Shown piece by piece: positions 17,831 through 30,416 of a stretch of DNA of 64,000 nt. The stretch comes from Lentibacillus saliphilus (GTDB lineage: Bacteria; Bacillota; Bacilli; Bacillales; Amphibacillaceae). The translations under genes were made by a program, and so were the position numbers. How positions within the stretch are numbered: the first letter of the stretch is position 1; every line of letters begins with the position of its first letter. The notes under the pieces were generated by a model. That model did not search any database. It was not told the origin of the DNA and saw only the letters and a list, made by a program, of their open reading frames with translations. The stretch is taken from positions 1 to 64,000 of the forward strand of contig NZ_JABJXD010000010.1 of the NCBI RefSeq assembly GCF_019093865.1, written 5' to 3'.

Positions 17831-17872
17831 CACCCTTGTCACAAACGTTGCTGTGACAAGGGTGTTTTGTTT
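17831..17872. terminator. Bidirectional hairpin terminator, copy 2 of the repeated stem
   Basis: The 13-bp stem CACCCTTGTCACA / TGTGACAAGGGTG has an 8-base loop and TTTTGTTTTT on the plus side. It lies between the small membrane protein gene and the 3' end of sufB. The core stem is identical to that at 16532-16563. Confidence 0.8.
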
Positions 17873-19270
17873 TTAACCAATAGAACCTTCCATCTCATGC
17901 TTAATCAAACGGTTCATTTCTACGGCATATTCCATTGGGAGTTCTTTCGTAAATGGTTCGATGAAGCCCATGACGATCATGTCTGTTGCTTCTTGTTCGC
18001 CGATGCCTCTGCTCATGAGATAGAACAGCTGCTCTTCGGATACTTTGGACACTTTCGCTTCATGCTCAAGTGAAATGTTATCATTGTAAATCTCGTTGTA
18101 CGGAATGGTGTCTGACGTTGATTCATTATCCATAATCAGCGTATCACACTCAATATTAGAACGGGCGTTGTCCGCTTTACGTCCAAAATGCACGATACCG
18201 CGATAAGATACTTTACCACCCTGCTTGGAGATGGATTTTGACACGATCGACGATGACGTATTTGGTGCCAAGTGGTGCATTTTCGCTCCGGCATCCTGGT
18301 GCTGACCTTTACCGGCAAGTGCGATCGAAATCGTCGTGCCGCGAGAACCCTCGCCACGAAGGAGCACAGCTGGATATTTCATCGTGAGCTTAGAGCCCAT
18401 GTTTCCGTCAATCCACTCCATCGTTGCATTGGCATCACATGTTGCACGCTTCGTTACCAAATTATACACGTTGTTCGCCCAGTTCTGAATCGTCGTGTAA
18501 CGGCAGTACGCATCTTTTTTAACAAAGATTTCAACGACAGCACTGTGAAGTGAGTTGGTCGTGTAAACTGGTGCAGTACAACCTTCAACATAATGAACAG
18601 AAGCACCTTCATCAACGATAATCAGTGTACGTTCAAACTGTCCCATGTTTTCCGAGTTAATACGGAAATAAGCTTGTAAAGGGGCAGTCGTCTGTACGCC
18701 TTTTGGTACATAAATGAACGAGCCACCTGACCAAACAGCTGTATTCAATGCTGAGAATTTGTTATCGGCAGCAGGAATAACTTTACCGAAATACTCTTTG
18801 AACAGCTCTTCATGTTCTCTTAAAGCTGTGTCTGTATCCTTGAAAATGATCCCCATTTCCTCGAGGTCTTTTTCAAGACTTTGGTAAACAACCTCTGATT
18901 CATACTGAGCACTCACACCGGCAAGGTATTTTTGCTCGGCTTCTGGAATGCCAAGTGCGTCAAATGTGTTTTTAATTTCTTCAGGCACTTCATCCCATGA
19001 TCGCCCTTGTGCTTCAGATGGTTTGACATAATAGATGATCTCATCGAAATTGAGCTCTGCGAGATCGCCACCCCATTGTGGCATTGGTTTGCTATAAAAA
19101 ATGTCTAATGCTTTCAGACGTTGCTCCAGCATCCATTCTGGCTCTTCCTTTTGACGAGAAATTTCTTCAACGACTGTGCGCGTTAAGCCTCTTTCTGTAC
19201 GGAAGACTGAAACATCCTTGTCATGAAAGCCATACTTATACTCTTCCATTTCTGGCATTTCTTTTGCCAT
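17873..19270 (-). CDS. sufB: Fe-S cluster scaffold subunit SufB
   Basis: 465 residues, the normal length. The typical SufB core is present: [40 protein letters not shown] and the C-terminal [17 protein letters not shown]. With SufC and SufD it forms the scaffold on which clusters are built. Last gene of sufCDSUB, the Firmicutes order; AAGGAGG before the ATG. Confidence 0.97.
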   Translation of the reverse strand: MAKEMPEMEEYKYGFHDKDVSVFRTERGLTRTVVEEISRQKEEPEWMLEQRLKALDIFYSKPMPQWGGDLAELNFDEIIYYVKPSEAQGRSWDEVPEEIKNTFDALGIPEAEQKYLAGVSAQYESEVVYQSLEKDLEEMGIIFKDTDTALREHEELFKEYFGKVIPAADNKFSALNTAVWSGGSFIYVPKGVQTTAPLQAYFRINSENMGQFERTLIIVDEGASVHYVEGCTAPVYTTNSLHSAVVEIFVKKDAYCRYTTIQNWANNVYNLVTKRATCDANATMEWIDGNMGSKLTMKYPAVLLRGEGSRGTTISIALAGKGQHQDAGAKMHHLAPNTSSSIVSKSISKQGGKVSYRGIVHFGRKADNARSNIECDTLIMDNESTSDTIPYNEIYNDNISLEHEAKVSKVSEEQLFYLMSRGIGEQEATDMIVMGFIEPFTKELPMEYAVEMNRLIKHEMEGSIG

Positions 19271-19311
19271 GAATAAAAACCTCCTTATTAAAAATGATCC
19301 GTACCGATCTG

Positions 19312-22283
<2,972 letters not shown>

Positions 22284-22300
22284 ATTACCCCTCCTTTTCT

Positions 22301-23086
22301 TTACGCTTTTTGCCCAACAGTTTCATCTTCAATACCGAGTTCTTCTTTAATCCACTCGTAGCCTTCAGCTTCCAAACGCTGAGCGAGCTCAGGTCCACCT
22401 GATTTAACGACACGGCCTTGCATCATAACATGAACGAAGTCCGGTGTAATGTAGTTCAAGAGACGCTGGTAGTGTGTGATAATTAAGCAACCGAAATTGT
22501 CGTCACGCATTTTATTAATCCCTTTAGATACAACCTTTAAAGCATCGATGTCAAGTCCCGAATCAATTTCATCGAGAATTGCAATTTCAGGCTTTAACAG
22601 CATCAATTGTAAAATTTCATTGCGCTTTTTCTCACCACCAGAAAAACCTTCATTCAAATAACGCTGTGCCATATTTTTATCAATTTCAAGGTAATCTAGC
22701 ACCTCATCCATTTCTTTAATAAACTTCATGAGGGAGATTTCATCGCCTTCTTCACGACGGGCATTAATTGCAGAGCGCAAGAAATCAGACGTTGTAACGC
22801 CGCTTATTTCACTTGGATATTGCATCCCTAAAAACAGACCTGCACGCGCGCGCTCATCTACTTCCATCTCAAGCACATCTTCACCATCTAAATGGACGCT
22901 ACCTTCAGTGATTTCATATTTAGGGTGTCCCATTATCGCGGAGGCAAGCGTTGACTTACCTGTTCCGTTCGGTCCCATGACCGCATGAAACTCTCCACCC
23001 TTTATCGTAAGGTCTACACCTTTCAATATTTCATTACCTTCAATAGACACATGAAGATTCTTAATTTCAAGTACTGATCCTGCCAT
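22301..23086 (-). CDS. sufC: Fe-S cluster assembly ATPase SufC
   Basis: 261 residues, ABC-type ATPase: Walker A GPNGTGKST (about 39-47), signature FSGGEKKR, Walker B EIAILDEIDSGLD, and H-loop histidine (ITHYQ). It drives SufBCD conformational change. It is the first gene of the operon; GGAGG sits just before the ATG. Confidence 0.97.
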   Translation of the reverse strand: MAGSVLEIKNLHVSIEGNEILKGVDLTIKGGEFHAVMGPNGTGKSTLASAIMGHPKYEITEGSVHLDGEDVLEMEVDERARAGLFLGMQYPSEISGVTTSDFLRSAINARREEGDEISLMKFIKEMDEVLDYLEIDKNMAQRYLNEGFSGGEKKRNEILQLMLLKPEIAILDEIDSGLDIDALKVVSKGINKMRDDNFGCLIITHYQRLLNYITPDFVHVMMQGRVVKSGGPELAQRLEAEGYEWIKEELGIEDETVGQKA

Positions 23087-23157
23087 GTCGATACCTCCAA
23101 ATACTTATATTTATTTTATTGAAAACGAACATCTCCGTCCATTCTCAATTTATTCTC

Positions 23158-23187
23158 ATTACAATTTTAAAGCATATAAAATGTAAA
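23158..23187 (-). promoter_or_regulatory. Candidate sigma-A promoter of the suf operon
   Basis: On minus, TTTACA and TGTAAT are separated by 18 bases, about 70 bases before sufC. Both hexamers are 5 of 6. No obvious regulator site was seen. Confidence 0.45.
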
Positions 23188-23325
23188 TACAACCATTTCA
23201 CGTTAAGCCTTTACGACTCTGACTTCTATTGTAGTATACTTGTGACTGACTTTCTACTATGTTGATGTGTTTAATGAGAAAATCACTCAAATACGACGCC
23301 TATGATCTGGAAAAATACTATGTAT

Positions 23326-23358
23326 TTAAAATGGTGCCCCTCATGATCAGGGGCACCA
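23326..23358 (-). terminator. Intrinsic terminator behind a small possible gene
   Basis: A perfect 10-bp G/C-rich stem (TGGTGCCCCT with AGGGGCACCA, 7-base loop) is followed on minus by TTTTAAAT. It ends the minus-strand unit at 23380-23568 and supports that unit being transcribed. Confidence 0.7.
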
Positions 23359-23379
23359 ATATTGATGAATTCGCATATA

Positions 23380-23568
23380 TTATTTGTATACTTGATGTTC
23401 CATTTCCGCCACTAAAAACTTACTCTTCATATAATCCTGTTGGCGTCTTTTTTCAACTGTTAAGCGGTTTTCCAGCTTCCGACTGTATTCCGCGTAGCCC
23501 ATTTTATGCGATTGCTGCATCGCTTTTTCCATTTCGGGCGTATAATCGATTTTAAGGTCACTATGAAT
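23380..23568 (-). CDS. Small charged protein, start codon unusual (ATT) or frame damaged
   Basis: The frame reads SDLKIDYTPEMEKAMQQSHK, then MGYAEYSRKLENRLTVEKRR and a tail ending MEHQVYK. It looks like a genuine helical, soluble protein of about 60 residues. No ATG, GTG or TTG lies at its beginning: a TGA precedes it, and the only codon at a good distance from AAAGGATG is ATT. Either ATT is the start, or one base was lost from an original ATGAGTGAC (now ATAGTGAC). A clean terminator follows. Family not recognised. Confidence 0.5.
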   Translation of the reverse strand: MHSDLKIDYTPEMEKAMQQSHKMGYAEYSRKLENRLTVEKRRQQDYMKSKFLVAEMEHQVYK

Positions 23569-23761
23569 AGTGAATCATCCTTTCATGTTATGTCAATAAA
23601 CACTTTAACATATGACCAAGATGAGACACAACATGGATATTATCGCATTAAAGTCGATAACAAGGACTGAGTTCGTTTATCAGAAACATAACGACGATAT
23701 GTCAAAATATAACCTCAATAACGCTCAGTTTCTTTGCATTACGCGTGATTTGTAAAAAAGT

Positions 23762-24619
23762 TTATTCAGCGTCATCAACTGGAACAATTGCACCTTCATA
23801 CTTTTCATTAATAAACGTCTGTATTTCATCAGAATGGAGGACGTCTACTAACGTATGGAGTGCCTCATTGTCCATATCGTCTGAACGAACTGCAATGACA
23901 TTCACATAGCGTGATTCATCGCCTTCCACAAACAATGCATCCTCGAGCGGATCTAATTCAGCTTGAATCGCATAGTTTGTATTAATGACTGTTAGGACAT
24001 CATCTTCTGTCCGATATAATTCAGGTAAAAAAGCAGGTTCAAAATTAGGATCAAATGCCAGGTTCTTCGGATTGTCAACAATATCATCAAAGGTCAATTC
24101 GCCTTGTGCAACTGAATCATCAAGCTTGATTAAACCAGCATCCTCAAAAAGCTCAAGCACACGAGGATGATCGGAAACAGAGTTACTTAGAATAACCTCG
24201 GTTCCCTCGGGAATGTCATCAAGACTTGCGAAATCCTTTGAATAAATACCCATAGGTTCAATATGAATGCCTGAAATATAATCTAAATCATAGCCCGTGT
24301 CAGCAACTGTCTGTTCAAGGTATGGAATGTGTTGAAAATAGTTCGCATCCAGTTCACCGTCTGCGAGCGCATCGTTTGGCATAACGAAATCCTGATATTC
24401 CTCAATAATGAGTTCTATCCCTTTTTCTTCAAGTAACGGCTTTGCTTCTTCAAGAATTTCAGCGTGGGGCACACTTGAAGCCCCGACTTTAATCGAAACC
24501 AATTCATTGTCGTCCCCTGATCCTGTATTTGTCTCGTCTGCTTCATTATTGTTGTTTCCACCACAGGCTGTCAACGCGAATACAATAATGATACTTAATA
24601 AGGCTAAAAGCTTTTTCAT
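23762..24619 (-). CDS. metQ: Methionine-binding lipoprotein MetQ
   Basis: 285 residues, lipobox LTAC with Cys19, Gly/Asn/Asp-rich linker, then a NlpA-type binding domain (IKVGASSVPHAEILEEAKPL). Binds methionine outside the cell for MetNP. Last gene of the S-box-controlled operon. Confidence 0.94.
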   Translation of the reverse strand: MKKLLALLSIIIVFALTACGGNNNNEADETNTGSGDDNELVSIKVGASSVPHAEILEEAKPLLEEKGIELIIEEYQDFVMPNDALADGELDANYFQHIPYLEQTVADTGYDLDYISGIHIEPMGIYSKDFASLDDIPEGTEVILSNSVSDHPRVLELFEDAGLIKLDDSVAQGELTFDDIVDNPKNLAFDPNFEPAFLPELYRTEDDVLTVINTNYAIQAELDPLEDALFVEGDESRYVNVIAVRSDDMDNEALHTLVDVLHSDEIQTFINEKYEGAIVPVDDAE

Positions 24620-24660
24620 TTTGTTTTCTCTCCTTTTGATAGTTTGTATAGGACAAGCGA

Positions 24661-25329
24661 TTAACGCTTGTCTAATTTATTGGATATAAAGTCACCGATA
24701 AATTGAAAAATAAAGACGATGACAACGATCGCAATAGAACATATTAATACGACATCAAAATCTCGGCGCTGAAAACCGAAATAGTAAGCATAGTTACCGA
24801 GTCCACCAGCCCCGATCACACCTGCCATGGCGGTATAGCCGATCAAAGCGATGGCGGTTACTGTTAAACCTGACACGAGCGCCGGCATTGCTTCAGGTAA
24901 CAGGACTCGTAAAATAATCGTCCTTGTTTTTGCGCCCATTGCTTGAGCAGCTTCAACAACGCCCTTATCGACTTCTTTTAGAGCAATCTCAACAAGGCGT
25001 CCATAAAATGGTGCTGCACCGATGATCAGTGCTGGCAATGCTGCGCTTGGTCCACGAATTGTACCCATTAAAAAATTGGTAAAAGGAAAAAGTAATAAAA
25101 TTAATATGATAAAAGGGATTGCACGAAACACATTCACAAACACCGCAGTTACGGAGTAGATCACCTTGTTTTGCCATATGCCACCCTTCATCGTAAGATA
25201 AAGCAGGAGTCCGAGCAATGTTCCGAGAATAAATGTTCCGACAAGCGCAAGACTCGTCATATAAAAAGTCTCTTCTGTCGCTTCCCAAAAATCTTCAAGT
25301 TTTATATTTGGCAACCATTCAGTGAGCAT
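24661..25329 (-). CDS. metP: Methionine ABC transporter permease MetP (MetI)
   Basis: 222 residues, about 5 membrane helices, with the permease EAA loop near EAAQAMGAKTRTIILRVLLP. The ATG at 25329 lies behind GGAGGTGA and overlaps the metN stop region; a TTG two codons upstream is less well spaced. Works with MetN and MetQ. Confidence 0.94.
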   Translation of the reverse strand: MLTEWLPNIKLEDFWEATEETFYMTSLALVGTFILGTLLGLLLYLTMKGGIWQNKVIYSVTAVFVNVFRAIPFIILILLLFPFTNFLMGTIRGPSAALPALIIGAAPFYGRLVEIALKEVDKGVVEAAQAMGAKTRTIILRVLLPEAMPALVSGLTVTAIALIGYTAMAGVIGAGGLGNYAYYFGFQRRDFDVVLICSIAIVVIVFIFQFIGDFISNKLDKR

Positions 25330-26347
25330 CGTCAATCACCTCCATATCAACAGACGTTTCTTCAGATATATAATGAACAACGCGCTGCAAATCATCGTCT
25401 GCTCCTAGCAATTGGACAATTAATGTGCCATATGCCCCGTGCTTTGTTTGTGTAATCTTCCCTTGTAAAATATTTATATCAATCGGGAATGTCTTGGCCA
25501 ACTGACTAATTAACGCTTGATTAGTCGTTTCACCGACGAATTGGAGACGCATTAACGTCCCTTCCTTGTAAGCACCTACCAGTTGTTCATATGAATCTGT
25601 TTCATCCTCACCCATTACTTGCGCGACAAACCGTTTCGTAACGGCCTGCTTAGGATGGAGAAAGACATCAAGCACATCCCCCTGTTCAACAACCTTTCCA
25701 GCCTCCATAACAGCAACTTGATTACATATTTTACGGATGACATGCATCTCATGGGTAATGAGAATAATCGTTAAACCGAGCTTTTGATTAATATCGACCA
25801 ATAAATCGAGAATGGCATCTGTCGTTTCTGGGTCAAGTGCGGAAGTCGCCTCATCACAGAGAAGCACTTTCGGTTCATTTGCCAAGGCTCTTGCAATTCC
25901 GACACGCTGCTTTTGTCCACCGCTTAACTGTGATGGGTAAGCATCCTCACGGCCAGTTAATCCAACGAGCCGAATCAATTCCTGAACACGTTGCTCGCGT
26001 TTCGCTTTAGGGTAGCCAGCAATTTCGAGTGGAAAAGCAATATTTTCAGCTACTGTTCTTGACCATAACAAATTAAAATGCTGAAAAACCATCCCGATAT
26101 CTTGTCTTGCGACGCGAAGCGCTTTGGCATTCATCGCCGTTATATCTTCTTGATCGATAATAATTTGACCACCGGTTGGTTCCTCTAAGCGATTTAACAA
26201 ACGGACGAAAGTACTTTTTCCTGCACCACTATAGCCGATCACACCGAAAATCTCGCCTTCTTTAATATCTAGCGTTAAATTATCTACAGCTTTTAGCGCA
26301 CCTTCACGTGTTGTAAAGTGCTTACTTAAGCCTTTTATTGAAATCAC
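25319..26347 (-). CDS. metN: Methionine ABC transporter ATPase MetN
   Basis: 342 residues from a GTG start with TGGAGGTG seven bases upstream; this matches the usual family length of about 341. Walker A GYSGAGKS, signature LSGGQKQR, Walker B VLLCDEATSALD. The C-terminal ~90 residues are the NIL (methionine-sensing) domain. The start lies behind a SAM-I riboswitch. Confidence 0.95.
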   Translation of the reverse strand: MISIKGLSKHFTTREGALKAVDNLTLDIKEGEIFGVIGYSGAGKSTFVRLLNRLEEPTGGQIIIDQEDITAMNAKALRVARQDIGMVFQHFNLLWSRTVAENIAFPLEIAGYPKAKREQRVQELIRLVGLTGREDAYPSQLSGGQKQRVGIARALANEPKVLLCDEATSALDPETTDAILDLLVDINQKLGLTIILITHEMHVIRKICNQVAVMEAGKVVEQGDVLDVFLHPKQAVTKRFVAQVMGEDETDSYEQLVGAYKEGTLMRLQFVGETTNQALISQLAKTFPIDINILQGKITQTKHGAYGTLIVQLLGADDDLQRVVHYISEETSVDMEVIDDAH

Positions 26348-26449
26348 GTGTACACACCTCCATAAAGTAAAGCAATTATCCTTGCTGGGCGTCATGCCCT
26401 ATTAGTATTTTTGTTTTCTTGAAATTTATTGGCTATGAATCCAAAAGAA

Positions 26450-26620
26450 AAACGCCCTTCTGCAAGAGAACAGAAAGACGTCGGTATATGCCTTCACGTT
26501 CCCTCATCTTTCAAAGCAGCTGCTTTGCTGGAATTAGCACCTTTACCAGACGAAACGAATATCGTCTGATGGTTGCCGCGGTTTCATAGGGCCAGTCCCT
26601 CCACCGCTCTAGATAAGAGT
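26450..26620 (-). promoter_or_regulatory. SAM-I (S-box) riboswitch with terminator, controlling metNPQ
   Basis: On minus the S-box core is clear: CTCTTATC, then AGAGCGGTGGAGGGACTGGC, ATGAAACC, GGCAACC, GGTGCTAATTCC and closing GAAAGATGAG (to about 26500). A terminator stem follows (about 26450-26482; ACGTCTTTCTG with CAGAAGGGCGT, then TTTTT). SAM binding should stop transcription of metNPQ when methionine is plentiful. Confidence 0.95.
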
Positions 26621-26728
26621 TCGAACTTAATTTAATTGTCATTGAATGCTTTAAATCATAGCATGATCATGCTCAACTGTCAACATAATCAAAGGGAAAA
26701 GCAGGTCATTTGGAACCGATTATCGTAT

Positions 26729-27049
26729 TTAACCAACAAATAGTTCTGGTTTATAAGTGAGGAGATAATTGTATATGTTAGCGGTTGATTGGAAAGCGTA
26801 TACTTTTTCCTTAATGTGCCCATCTTGTTTGATCATTAGGCAAGGAACACTTTCGACTTGAGCCGCTTGCATGAAGTCAGGAAATAGTGAGGCATTCATC
26901 TCGAAAAATATGTGCTCCCCATGCACCGCTTCGATTTTATCAAGTATCGTTCGTGCCAAATGACACGTCCCACAAAATGGCGTATGAATGTACAATAAAT
27001 AATTATCTTCTTGCAACTGTGCTTCAGTCATCTTCTGCAAAACGATCAT
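26729..27049 (-). CDS. yusE: YusE-like thioredoxin-fold protein
   Basis: 106 residues from the ATG behind AAGGGACAGG, equal to B. subtilis YusE; the frame extends 21 codons upstream without a ribosome binding site. Thioredoxin fold with CxxC at Cys26-Cys29 (TPFCGTCH) and cis-Pro segment ESVPCLM. Redox role in the cytosol, partner unknown. Neighbours yusF and gcvH are as in B. subtilis. Confidence 0.88.
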   Translation of the reverse strand: MIVLQKMTEAQLQEDNYLLYIHTPFCGTCHLARTILDKIEAVHGEHIFFEMNASLFPDFMQAAQVESVPCLMIKQDGHIKEKVYAFQSTANIYNYLLTYKPELFVG

Positions 27050-27128
27050 CCTGTCCCTTAATTGATGTATAATAAGCTGTTTTTGTTTAGAGGGTTGCCC
27101 TCGGGCATTCAATCTAGATCATTTAGCC

Positions 27129-27482
27129 TTATAAAAAGTCAGGATTGACGTGGAGGTGTTTACCTACTAAAGCTGTCGCTAAGACATCATATGGTGTGGT
27201 GGCAACTTCACGAAATTCACTGGCTACATGAATGTGGATCGCGTGAGGCAGCTCGTGCCTGAGCTGGCGCCTAAGCTTGAAACCTGGTTCATCCTCATCG
27301 ACGAGTATGTACACATCTTTATTGTCTAAGTCATAGCGCTCAAGTAGGTCATCAAATCGCTCTACACCAAGAGTGCCGTTGGTACAAATGACTTCGATGT
27401 CATCTGTTAACACTTTTTCGACCTGTCTTTTATCTGTCAACCCTTCAACAATCATCACTTTATCCGGTACGTTTGTCATCAT
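27129..27482 (-). CDS. yusF: YusF-like Toprim-domain protein
   Basis: 117 residues from the first of two ATG codons about 9 bases after AAGGAG; an ATG seven codons upstream overlaps that site. Toprim motifs: MIVEGLTDKRQ (Glu) and YILVDEDEPGFKLRRQ (DxD). It resembles ribonuclease M5-type Toprim domains but its role is unknown. Confidence 0.85.
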   Translation of the reverse strand: MMTNVPDKVMIVEGLTDKRQVEKVLTDDIEVICTNGTLGVERFDDLLERYDLDNKDVYILVDEDEPGFKLRRQLRHELPHAIHIHVASEFREVATTPYDVLATALVGKHLHVNPDFL

Positions 27483-27531
27483 GACATAGCACTCCTTGCG
27501 CATTCAAGAAAAATGCTTATAATCTAATAGA

Positions 27532-27566
27532 AGAAAACTGGCTCGAACCAATCGGTGCAAGCCAGC
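27532..27566 (-). terminator. Intrinsic terminator of gcvH
   Basis: The stem CTGGCT...AGCCAG is followed on minus by TTTTCTTC. It lies just after gcvH. Confidence 0.6.
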
Positions 27567-27584
27567 CTTTTTCCATGTATATGA

Positions 27585-27971
27585 TTAATCGTCTTCGTTG
27601 ATGACATCCCGATAAGCGTCAGCAGATAATAGATCATCAAATTCAGCTTCATCCGAAGGTTCAACAACGACCATCCAAGCTTTTTCGTAAGGTGATTCAT
27701 TGACGAGCTCTGGGCTGTCCTCAAGCTCCTCATTCACCTCAACGACTTTACCACTTAAAGGCGCATACAGCTCAGAAACAGTTTTAACAGATTCAACACT
27801 GCCAAATGGTTCATCAGCTTCTAGCGTGTCACCAACTTCAGGTAATTCTACAAAAACGATATCTCCAAGCTCGTCTTGAGCAAAGTCCGTAATCCCAATA
27901 CGTACCTTGCCATCTTCCTTTTTAATCCATTCGTGTTCCTCTGAGTACAATAAGTCCTTTGGTAAACTCAT
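27585..27971 (-). CDS. gcvH: Glycine cleavage system H protein
   Basis: 128 residues. The lipoyl-lysine is Lys63 in [13 protein letters not shown]. Carries the aminomethyl group between P and T proteins and, in Firmicutes, serves as lipoate relay to other complexes. ATG with GGAGGG six bases upstream. It stands apart from the other gcv genes, as in B. subtilis, which suits the lipoate-relay role. Confidence 0.96.
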   Translation of the reverse strand: MSLPKDLLYSEEHEWIKKEDGKVRIGITDFAQDELGDIVFVELPEVGDTLEADEPFGSVESVKTVSELYAPLSGKVVEVNEELEDSPELVNESPYEKAWMVVVEPSDEAEFDDLLSADAYRDVINEDD

Positions 27972-28041
27972 CAATATCCCTCCATTAAATCCTCACACAT
28001 TTTCGATAATAGTATAACACGTTCATGATCATTATTTCATG

Positions 28042-28404
28042 TTATTGCTCTAACCATGTATTTGCAAACTCATTTTCTTTAAAACCAACCGTGACTCGTG
28101 TGCCGTCTGTAACGATCGGCCGTTTAATAAGCATTCCGTCAGATGCTAAATAATTAGCCATTTCTTCGACGGTTGCATCTGTTAGCTTGTCCTTCATACC
28201 GAGTTCACGATATTTTTTACCACTTGTGTTAAAAAACTTCTTCGCTGGGAGACCACTGTTTTCAATTAATGTGAGCAATTGGTCCTTTGTCGGTGTTTCA
28301 TCGACAATATGTACAGCTTCATATGCAATGTCATGGTCATCAAACCACTTTTTTGCCTTTTTACACGTACTGCAATTTGGATACCAATAAAAGGTTAACG
28401 CCAT
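28042..28404 (-). CDS. yusI: YusI-like ArsC/Spx-family protein
   Basis: 120 residues. ArsC-type thioredoxin fold with CxxC at PNCSTCKKAKKW, and the RP motif KRPIVTDG. ArsC-type reductase versus Spx-type regulator cannot be told by eye. ATG behind GGAGGGG. Neighbours gcvH and fadE match B. subtilis yusH-yusI-yusJ. Confidence 0.87.
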   Translation of the reverse strand: MALTFYWYPNCSTCKKAKKWFDDHDIAYEAVHIVDETPTKDQLLTLIENSGLPAKKFFNTSGKKYRELGMKDKLTDATVEEMANYLASDGMLIKRPIVTDGTRVTVGFKENEFANTWLEQ

Positions 28405-28502
28405 CCACACCCCTCCATTCCTTATGCTGATGACATTATAGCAAATCCAAATTGTAATTTCGACGAAAAGCGTTTAATCATGTTATAAATCATCATAAAG
28501 AT

Positions 28503-28540
28503 GAATGGCCCCTGAATCTTTCATGATCCAATGGCCATTC
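28503..28540 (-). terminator. Hairpin terminator at the end of the fad operon
   Basis: An 8-bp stem GAATGGCC/GGCCATTC with a 22-base loop lies just after fadE. The following T-stretch is weak (ATCTTTATG). Confidence 0.5.
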
Positions 28541-28571
28541 TTATATAAAACGCTACTCAATTGTCTTATAT

Positions 28572-30356
28572 TTAAACGATATATTTTTCTGCTTCGATAA
28601 TTTGTGCTGCGATGGCTCGTTTTTTTGCAATGACATTAATTGGTGTGTGACGTGTAAGTTTTCTTAATGATGACAGCATCATGCGCAGGTTATCGCCTTC
28701 TTCAACTGCAATCAAAATCTCTTTGGCATCTGCTTCCATTCGATTAAAGGCTTCCTGAACATACACTTGAGTATAAAGAAGCTTTAACTCATTTTTATCC
28801 TCACCTGTTCTGTTAAGTGCTTTTTCAGTTCTTAAAATAGCCGCTTCCATATTAAAGACCTCAGCAGTCATATTAGCCAGGTTTGCTAAAATTTCTTGCT
28901 CTCTATCAAGCTTTTGCATATATTTCTGCGCTGCAAGACCTGCACCAAGTAAAACGAGCTTTTTAGCATTTTTCAGCAAGTACTTTTCTTGTTCCAACGG
29001 CTCTGATCCTGGTTCTTCAGGCATCATCATCATGAGCTCCTCCTGCAGGCTTTGGGCTTTTTGCAGAAGTGGTAGCTCACCCTTCATTGCTTTTTTCAGG
29101 AGCGTCCCTGGAACGAGGAGACGGTTGATTTCATTTGTCCCTTCGAAAATACGGTTAATGCGAGAATCACGATACATGCGCTCTACCTCATACTCCTGCA
29201 TGAACCCATACCCGCCATGGAGTTGAACGGCTTCATCAGCGACATAATCTAGCAATTCCGTACACATATATTTGTTCATCGAGCATTCAATCTGATATTC
29301 TGCAATCGCCTTGGCAACTTCGCGTCCGTCTTTAAGCTGCTCATCTGACAAAGCACCCATCCGCTGCTCGAACAAGCCGACAGTCCGATAAACGGCACTT
29401 TCATTCGCGTACGTATTGGCTGCCATCGTACCGAGCTTTTCTTGTGTTAATGAAAAGCTTGAAATCGGTGTACCGAACTGTTTTCGCTCGTTGACATATT
29501 TGGTCGCCAGTTCAATGCCACGTTTTGCACCGCCAACACCACCAATCGCAAGCTTATAGCGTCCAACATTTAAAATGTTAAAGGCGATAATATGGCCGCG
29601 TCCTTTTTCTCCAAGCAGGTTTTCAACAGGAACTTCAGCATCTTCAAGGACGAGCGTCCGTGTCGAGGAGCTTTTGATCCCCATTTTCTTTTCCTCTGGT
29701 CCTGTTGAGACGCCAGGATAGTCGCGTTCTACGATAAAGGCCGAGAAGTGCTCGCCATCAATTTTGGCATAAACGATAAACACATCCGCAAACGCAGAGT
29801 TCGTAATCCATTGCTTCTCTCCGTTTAAAATATAATGCGTGCCTGCTTCATTAAGTTTTGCCGTTGCTTTGGCACCAAGTGCATCTGAACCTGAGCTTGG
29901 TTCTGTTAAGGCATAGGCAGCAAGCAGTTCACCAGATGCAAGCTTTGGCAAGTATGTTTCTTTTTGTGCATCGTTACCGAAAAACACAATCGGCAATGAA
30001 CCGATACCGACATGCGCACCGTGTGTGACGGAGAATCCACCAGCCAGCGAGAATTTTTCAGTAATGAGTGATGAACTGATTTTATCCAATCCGAGACCGC
30101 CATATTCTTCAGGAACGTCAACGCCGAGTAGGCCTAGCTCTCCAGCTTTTTTCAATAGATCAACCGAATGCTCGAATTCATGGTTCTCGAGATTGTCAAT
30201 TTTAGGAACAACCTCACCAACTACAAATTCTTCCGTCGTTTTGGCAATCATTTTATGCTCTTCTGTAAAATCTTCAGGTGTAATGACATCCTCACCAGTT
30301 AAATCCTCAACTAAAAACGCGCCACCTTTGAATAACTTTTCTGTCGTTTCGCTCAT
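28572..30356 (-). CDS. fadE: Acyl-CoA dehydrogenase FadE
   Basis: 594 residues, the long form found in Bacillus YusJ. Acyl-CoA dehydrogenase core at the N-terminal two thirds: AYALTEPSSGSDA, QWITNSAFADVF, and the FAD-binding LHGGYGFMQEYEVERMYRDS. An extra helical domain of ~170 residues follows. First oxidation step of fatty acid beta-oxidation. Third gene of the FadR-controlled operon. Confidence 0.96.
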   Translation of the reverse strand: MSETTEKLFKGGAFLVEDLTGEDVITPEDFTEEHKMIAKTTEEFVVGEVVPKIDNLENHEFEHSVDLLKKAGELGLLGVDVPEEYGGLGLDKISSSLITEKFSLAGGFSVTHGAHVGIGSLPIVFFGNDAQKETYLPKLASGELLAAYALTEPSSGSDALGAKATAKLNEAGTHYILNGEKQWITNSAFADVFIVYAKIDGEHFSAFIVERDYPGVSTGPEEKKMGIKSSSTRTLVLEDAEVPVENLLGEKGRGHIIAFNILNVGRYKLAIGGVGGAKRGIELATKYVNERKQFGTPISSFSLTQEKLGTMAANTYANESAVYRTVGLFEQRMGALSDEQLKDGREVAKAIAEYQIECSMNKYMCTELLDYVADEAVQLHGGYGFMQEYEVERMYRDSRINRIFEGTNEINRLLVPGTLLKKAMKGELPLLQKAQSLQEELMMMMPEEPGSEPLEQEKYLLKNAKKLVLLGAGLAAQKYMQKLDREQEILANLANMTAEVFNMEAAILRTEKALNRTGEDKNELKLLYTQVYVQEAFNRMEADAKEILIAVEEGDNLRMMLSSLRKLTRHTPINVIAKKRAIAAQIIEAEKYIV

Positions 30357-30416
30357 CGATCATACGCCCTTTCTTTTATAGGTTATATAGGGGACAATCC
30401 AATAGACGGTCCCAGC

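Noticed and set aside
23259-23555. 98-codon plus-strand frame in the spacer between suf and met operons
   Set aside because: It lies opposite the better small minus-strand frame and its terminator, has no ribosome binding site and reads as low-complexity, non-protein-like sequence.
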